Below, one piece after another: positions 60,238 through 64,000 of a stretch of DNA of 64,000 nt (position 1 is the first letter of the stretch; every line of letters starts with the position of its first letter). The stretch spans positions 620,001 through 684,000 of the forward strand of contig NZ_FOKM01000001.1 in assembly GCF_900111905.1 (NCBI RefSeq). The letters run 5' to 3'. This DNA comes from Rhizobium sp. NFR07. Lineage in GTDB: Bacteria; Pseudomonadota; Alphaproteobacteria; Rhizobiales; Rhizobiaceae. The translations under genes were made by a program, and so were the position numbers. The notes under the pieces were generated by a model. It was not told the origin of the DNA. It saw only the letters and a list, made by a program, of their open reading frames with translations, and searched no databases.

Positions 60238-61517
60238 GCACGACAGTGACGGACACGCATTTCACCGCCGACTATCTGATCGAGACGCCGCTTTCGCTGA
60301 TGAAGGTAGCCGAGATCATGGCCGGGGAACAATCGTCCGGCACATTCATCCGGGTCGAGGGAGAGACTGACGATCTGAGGGGCCGCGCGCGTGCAGAGGT
60401 GCTTGAGGTGGTCGATCTGGGGGAGATCGACCATACGACGCTGGCAAGCGCATGGCTTACCCGCCGCGGCGTGACGACAAGACCGCATCGCGCGACGGTG
60501 AAGATCCGCTTCCCGATCGACAATGTCGGCGTCAATCTCGCGGCGCTCGCCTCCACCGTCGCCGGCAACCTCTACGATCTCGGAGAAGTCACCGGGATGC
60601 GGCTGGAAAGCATAACCCTGCCCACTTCCTGGCGCCGGCAATTTGCGATGCCGAGGCAAGGCATTGCCGGCACGCGTCGGCTGACGGGCGTCAATGAGGG
60701 TCCGATGATCGGCTCCATCATCAAGCCCAATGTCGGGCTGACGGCAGAGGACACGGCTAAACTGGTGGAGCGGCTCTGCGCAGCCGGCATCGACTTTATC
60801 AAGGATGACGAGATATGCGCCGATCCGCTCCATGCCCCGCTCGCGGGGCGGATCCCCGCGGTCATGGCGGCGGTCGAACGTGCGCAGGACAAGCTCGGGC
60901 GCCGTGTGATGATTGCCTTCAACATCACCGACGAGACCGACGCTATGCGCCGCCATGCCGATCTCGTTGCGCAGAACGGTGGCACCTGCGTCATGGCCAA
61001 TCTCAACTGGTGCGGTTTTTCTGCCGTCGAGACGCTGCGTCGCTCGACCGATCTCGCGCTGCATGGCCATCGCAACGGTTTTGGCGCACTGTCGCGTTGT
61101 GAGGCTCTGGGGATCGGCTTCGGTGCCTATCAGGTTCTGTGGCGGCTTGCCGGTGTCGATCACATGCATGTGCATGGACTCGACGGAAAATTCGCACAGG
61201 AAAACCGCGAGGTGATCGATAGCACCGCGATGTGCCTTGCACCGCTCGATGACAGATCCGACGACCGCGTCCTGCCGGCATTTTCCTCCGGGCAATGGGC
61301 AGGAACGGTTCCAGCCACCTGGAAGGCGGCCGCCGGCGACGATTTCCTGTTCATGGCAGGTGGCGGCATCATGGGACATCCCGGCGGGCCGGCGGATGGG
61401 ATTGAAAGCATTCGCGCCGCGTTCCGCGCCATGAAGGATGGCAGAACGTTGGAAGATGCCGCTCGGAACTCGGAACCGTTGCACAAAGCGCTAGAGTTTT
61501 TCGGACAAGCAGCATGA
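60234..61517 (+). CDS. oiaX: RuBisCO-like protein, OiaX-like (3-oxo-isoapionate-4-phosphate transcarboxylase/hydrolase)
   Basis: A 427-residue RuBisCO large-chain homologue. The TTG at 60234 overlaps the VOC stop; GTG 60246 is an alternative. RuBisCO residues kept are the Lys of SIIKPNVGLT (164; the second Lys of KPK is Asn), the carbamate motif DFIKDDE (Lys 190, Asp 192, Glu 193), HR in HGHRNGF, the DHMH His (312) and, seven residues later, GKF Lys 319 at the loop-6 position. The phosphate-site stretch is GGGIMGHPGGP. This is a form IV, non-carbon-fixing type. Direct overlap with a DUF1537 kinase is the mark of OiaX/OiaK, in which a phosphorylated 3-oxo sugar acid is cleaved in apiose catabolism. 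Function is by family and context. Confidence 0.9.
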   Translation: MSTTVTDTHFTADYLIETPLSLMKVAEIMAGEQSSGTFIRVEGETDDLRGRARAEVLEVVDLGEIDHTTLASAWLTRRGVTTRPHRATVKIRFPIDNVGVNLAALASTVAGNLYDLGEVTGMRLESITLPTSWRRQFAMPRQGIAGTRRLTGVNEGPMIGSIIKPNVGLTAEDTAKLVERLCAAGIDFIKDDEICADPLHAPLAGRIPAVMAAVERAQDKLGRRVMIAFNITDETDAMRRHADLVAQNGGTCVMANLNWCGFSAVETLRRSTDLALHGHRNGFGALSRCEALGIGFGAYQVLWRLAGVDHMHVHGLDGKFAQENREVIDSTAMCLAPLDDRSDDRVLPAFSSGQWAGTVPATWKAAAGDDFLFMAGGGIMGHPGGPADGIESIRAAFRAMKDGRTLEDAARNSEPLHKALEFFGQAA

Positions 61518-62809
61518 GCATCCAGCCGCCGCCTGCGCTTTACGGCTGGTATGGAGATGACTTTACTGGCGCCACGGACACACTCGCTTCGCTTTCCACG
61601 CGAGGGGTGAAGGCTTTCCTTTTTCTCGGACCACCAACTGCGTCCCATCTCGCGCAGGCCGGCGCGCTTGAAGCGATTGGCATCGCGGGTGCAGCCAGGT
61701 CCATGAGCCCCGGCGAGATGGAGCAGGAGTTACGCCCCGTCGGAGAATTCTTCGCCGCCCAGGGCGTCAGGCTCCTGCACTACAAATGCTGCTCCACCTT
61801 TGACAGCGCCGCCGGGGTCGGAAACATCGCGACGGCCATACAGGTTCTTCGCGCCTTCATCAGCCAGAAACAGGTCCTGATCCTCGGCGGCCAACCGTCG
61901 CTTGGCCGCTTCTGCGCCTTCGGCAATCTTTTCGCCGCAGCAGGTTCCGGCGAAAACATCTATCGCCTCGATCGCCATCCAACGATGAGCCGGCATCCGT
62001 CAACGCCGATGATGGAGGCGGACCTGCGCCACCATCTGGAGGCGCTCGGCGCTGATGACGTCGGGCTCGTCGACTGGATGGCACTGGATGAAGGCAAAAT
62101 CGCCACCGGCGAGCAGCCGAACATCCTGTTCGATGCGCTCAAGGAGTCTCATATCCGGATCATCGGCCAGGAGCTTGGACGGCGAACCCGAAACGAGAGC
62201 CTGCTGGTCGTCGGGGCAAGCAGCGTTGTCGAGGCAATGTATGGTGACCAGAACAAGGTCACCTCGCCGCTATTTTTTCCCGGTGAGGGGCCGGTGCTCG
62301 GCATAGCCGGCTCGCTCTCACCATTGACCCGCCAGCAGGTCGATGCAGCGACATCCTTCGTTCGCATCAAGTTGGATGCTGCACGTTTGGTTGCCGAAGA
62401 ACGTTACAGAGAAGAAATCACGGCCAAGGCCACTCGTCTGTTGCGGGGCGAACGCAATGTGCTTCTCACGACAATGCCCGACACGACAACGTCCATATCG
62501 GGGGCCGATCCCAGGCTGGCGCAGGCGGTTGGCCGCCTGGCCGACCGCCTGCTGTCAGAAGTGCCGGTTCGTCGATTGATTGCGGCGGGCGGCGATACCT
62601 CAAGCCACATTGCCCAGAGCCTCAACCTCTGGGGCCTCGCCTATGGTGGCCAGATATCGCCTGGCGTGGCAGTCTCGATCGGCCGCAGCGACGACCCCGA
62701 CCGTGATGGGATCAACCTGATGCTGAAGGGCGGACAGATGGGACAGGTCGATATATTCGAACGCTTTGCGGTTGAGACTATTCAACCCAGGAAGATATCG
62801 ACGCCATAA
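61514..62809 (+). CDS. oiaK: DUF1537 four-carbon acid sugar kinase family protein, OiaK-like
   Basis: A 431-residue kinase starting in the RuBisCO-like protein stop (ATGA). The N-terminal substrate domain begins YGWYGDDFTGATDTLASL with the conserved Asp-Asp and Thr-Gly-Ala; the C-terminal nucleotide domain contains VGASSVVEAMYG, GIAGSLSPLTRQQVDAA, GGDTSSHIAQSLNLWGL and PGVAVSIGRSDDPDRDGINLMLKGG. DUF1537 (OtnK, DtnK, OiaK) proteins phosphorylate four-carbon or branched acid sugars. Paired with an OiaX-like protein, this should make 3-oxo-isoapionate 4-phosphate or a related keto acid phosphate. Last gene of the TRAP/RLP operon. Confidence 0.9.
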   Translation: MSIQPPPALYGWYGDDFTGATDTLASLSTRGVKAFLFLGPPTASHLAQAGALEAIGIAGAARSMSPGEMEQELRPVGEFFAAQGVRLLHYKCCSTFDSAAGVGNIATAIQVLRAFISQKQVLILGGQPSLGRFCAFGNLFAAAGSGENIYRLDRHPTMSRHPSTPMMEADLRHHLEALGADDVGLVDWMALDEGKIATGEQPNILFDALKESHIRIIGQELGRRTRNESLLVVGASSVVEAMYGDQNKVTSPLFFPGEGPVLGIAGSLSPLTRQQVDAATSFVRIKLDAARLVAEERYREEITAKATRLLRGERNVLLTTMPDTTTSISGADPRLAQAVGRLADRLLSEVPVRRLIAAGGDTSSHIAQSLNLWGLAYGGQISPGVAVSIGRSDDPDRDGINLMLKGGQMGQVDIFERFAVETIQPRKISTP

Positions 62810-62938
62810 GGACGTCCCGAAGACCGCACCTTTTGGTAAAATGCCACAACGACCCACGCCAGCCGAAGGGCGGCTAGTCTTCGTTTGTAGAAGCGCTGCG
62901 CGGAAACGCCGGCATTCTGTTTGGCCGTGCATTCCCTT

Positions 62939-63670
62939 TCACACCGAGCGCCAGAGCACGAATACGGCAGCCGACGCTACGATCGCAAGCAATAGACGGC
63001 GCAAGATCGCATCATTCACCCGCCGGACGATAAGGGATGATGCGAACAGTCCAATCAGTGATGCAGGCACAAGCGCAGACGCTTGCAGCAGGTCCTCCCG
63101 ACTAAGATTGCCGAACACGACAAGCATCGCCAGCGAGAATGCACAGCCAACAACGATATTGACGGCTAAAGTTCCGCGGACAGTGCTGCTTTTCTGATGC
63201 TGGTAAATCAACGCCAGAGGCGGCGCGCCGATTGATGTGATCGTGCCGAAAAACCCAGCCAAACCGCCTGTAATAATGAGCGCGGGAGCGCTTGGGGCAA
63301 TTCGGACAGGCGTGAGGCTGAGCACTACGCCCGAGAGGACGAAAATCGCGAATACAACAGTCGTGGTATCCTTGGAGATGTATCCCATGACCAAAACCGC
63401 TAACAGCGTGAACGGAAGGCGACCCAGCAGGATCCAGCCGACGCCCGGCCAATCGACATTTTCCCACTCACGCCGGATGACCCCCATCGTGAAGATGAGG
63501 GTCAAGAGGAGAACCGGGCCAGGAACGAGTTCAGGCGAGATGACCGCAAGCAGGGGTGCTGCGAACATCGCGAAACCGAAACCCGTCACCGCCTGAAGCA
63601 TCGACCCGGCGAAGACAACGACACTCGCCAGAACGAAGGCCCATGTTGCAAAATGCGAAAGATCGATCAT
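62939..63670 (-). CDS. TauE/SafE family sulfite/sulfonate exporter-like protein
   Basis: A 243-residue polytopic membrane protein from ATG 63670. Eight hydrophobic segments with VFAGSMLQAVTGFGFAMFAAPLLAVISPELVPGPVLL and the second-half repeat GGLAGFFGTITSIGAPPLALIYQHQ are typical of TauE/SafE (PF01925). Members export sulfite or organosulfur acids, and many are uncharacterised. Its start overlaps the stop of the RidA gene by one base (TGATG), so both are in one operon entering from the right edge. It converges on the kinase gene. Confidence 0.9.
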   Translation of the reverse strand: MIDLSHFATWAFVLASVVVFAGSMLQAVTGFGFAMFAAPLLAVISPELVPGPVLLLTLIFTMGVIRREWENVDWPGVGWILLGRLPFTLLAVLVMGYISKDTTTVVFAIFVLSGVVLSLTPVRIAPSAPALIITGGLAGFFGTITSIGAPPLALIYQHQKSSTVRGTLAVNIVVGCAFSLAMLVVFGNLSREDLLQASALVPASLIGLFASSLIVRRVNDAILRRLLLAIVASAAVFVLWRSV

Positions 63671-64000
63671 CAGGGATTTGTCGATGCGATCGCTTCAATC
63701 TGGATTAATGCCTCAGCGACCGGCCCTGGACCGTGGACCACGACGCAGTCGAACGCAGGTAGATCTTTGCTGATGAAACACGAGCGAACGGCTTCGTAGA
63801 TTGCCAAGTCTTCCGCATCGGCAAGATAGACAGTCGTCTTGGTCAATGCCTCGAGCGGTAGATCCGCAAGTTTCATCGTATCCTTGAGCAAGGTCCAGGC
63901 AGCCCAGCATTGAGCCGCAAGACCCGGGACGCGCTCGCGCGCTTCCAGATCGGCAACAATCCTCTGGCCTGCATCATCCTCGATGTCACGCGCATCGCGG
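63670..64000 (-). CDS. RidA family protein (N-terminus cut by window edge)
   Basis: On the minus strand 109 complete codons are open to the right edge, ending at the TGA 63670-63672. The visible part runs DIEDDAGQRIVADL, GLAAQCWAAWTLLKDTMKLA, ALTKTTVYLADAEDLAIYEAV and LIQIEAIASTNP, the end of a RidA/YjgF domain. The active-site Arg of RidA (ARSC) is replaced by Phe (AFDC), so it belongs to a Rid branch without proven deaminase activity. Probably 120-150 residues when whole. Coupled to the TauE/SafE gene. True start not visible. Confidence 0.85.
   Translation of the reverse strand, partial: RDARDIEDDAGQRIVADLEARERVPGLAAQCWAAWTLLKDTMKLADLPLEALTKTTVYLADAEDLAIYEAVRSCFISKDLPAFDCVVVHGPGPVAEALIQIEAIASTNP

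Noticed and set aside
60102..61484. A 460-codon minus-strand frame opposite the RuBisCO-like protein
   Set aside because: Shadow of a gene with clear RuBisCO motifs; composition is unnatural.
1..64000. tRNA, rRNA, CRISPR arrays, insertion sequences, integrases or attachment sites
   Set aside because: I read for cloverleaf elements, regular repeats with spacers, transposase or integrase proteins and flanking direct repeats and found none I could support.

Overview
The window looks like chromosome or chromid sequence of an alphaproteobacterium of the Hyphomicrobiales, most likely the Rhizobiaceae (Rhizobium/Agrobacterium/Ensifer/Shinella type). The base composition is GC-rich with strong third-position GC, the porin is of the rhizobial type, the membrane regulator with a TolB/FlgO-like domain is of a rhizobial type, and the window is dense in ABC/TRAP uptake clusters. 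No tRNA, rRNA, CRISPR array, insertion sequence or phage gene was seen, so this is accessory metabolic and stress DNA without an obvious mobile element.

Region 1 (1-22.7 kb) is an amino-acid decarboxylation and envelope-stress region. On the minus strand two AspT-type antiporters flank a large Orn/Lys/Arg decarboxylase. About 12 kb away is a PLP enzyme of the aspartate 4-decarboxylase family (AspD), the classical partner of AspT. Between them lie a PPK2 polyphosphate kinase, an AI-2E-family membrane protein, a DUF2950/DUF3300 exported pair, a YiaW/YiaV-like membrane pair, a CadC-like membrane regulator with TPR-like tail, a lipoprotein hydrolase, a Cys-rich small exported protein, an OmpA-type protein, several small exported proteins and a rhizobial porin.

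Region 2 (23-33 kb) holds a LysR regulator divergent from a DJ-1/PfpI protein, an NAD(P)-binding reductase, an exported metallo-hydrolase, and a PaoABC-type periplasmic molybdenum aldehyde oxidoreductase whose last gene is translationally joined to an AraC regulator. A DUF1275 membrane protein and a candidate 76-residue membrane protein follow.

Region 3 (33-42.7 kb) looks like an electrophile/quinone/aromatic detoxification regulon: MFS exporter, DoxX, exported amidohydrolase, XapX, YcaC-like isochorismatase-fold hydrolase, two-domain ring-cleaving dioxygenase, LysR regulator, ChaC glutathione-degrading enzyme and a chloroperoxidase-like hydrolase. Four AT-rich intergenic islands carrying related TTTCGA/AATTGC elements sit near its promoters. 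A beta-propeller exported protein and a chemotaxis receptor follow (43-46.6 kb).

Region 4 (46.9-55.4 kb) is a GntR-controlled uptake/catabolic cluster. GntR, a TIGR04076 protein, an aldo/keto reductase and a LIV-type binding protein run left; LivG, LivF, LivH, LivM and an unusual aldo/keto reductase-RidA fusion run right. A perfect 12-bp palindrome lies between the arms. Its substrate is not known to me.

Region 5 (55.5-62.8 kb) is a LacI-controlled TRAP cluster: a fused DctQM permease, LacI, DctP, a VOC protein, a RuBisCO-like protein and a DUF1537 kinase. The last three genes overlap. The RuBisCO-like protein and kinase match the OiaX/OiaK pair of D-apiose/3-oxo-isoapionate catabolism, but the upstream enzymes of that pathway are absent here. 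The right edge has a TauE/SafE exporter coupled to a truncated RidA-family gene.
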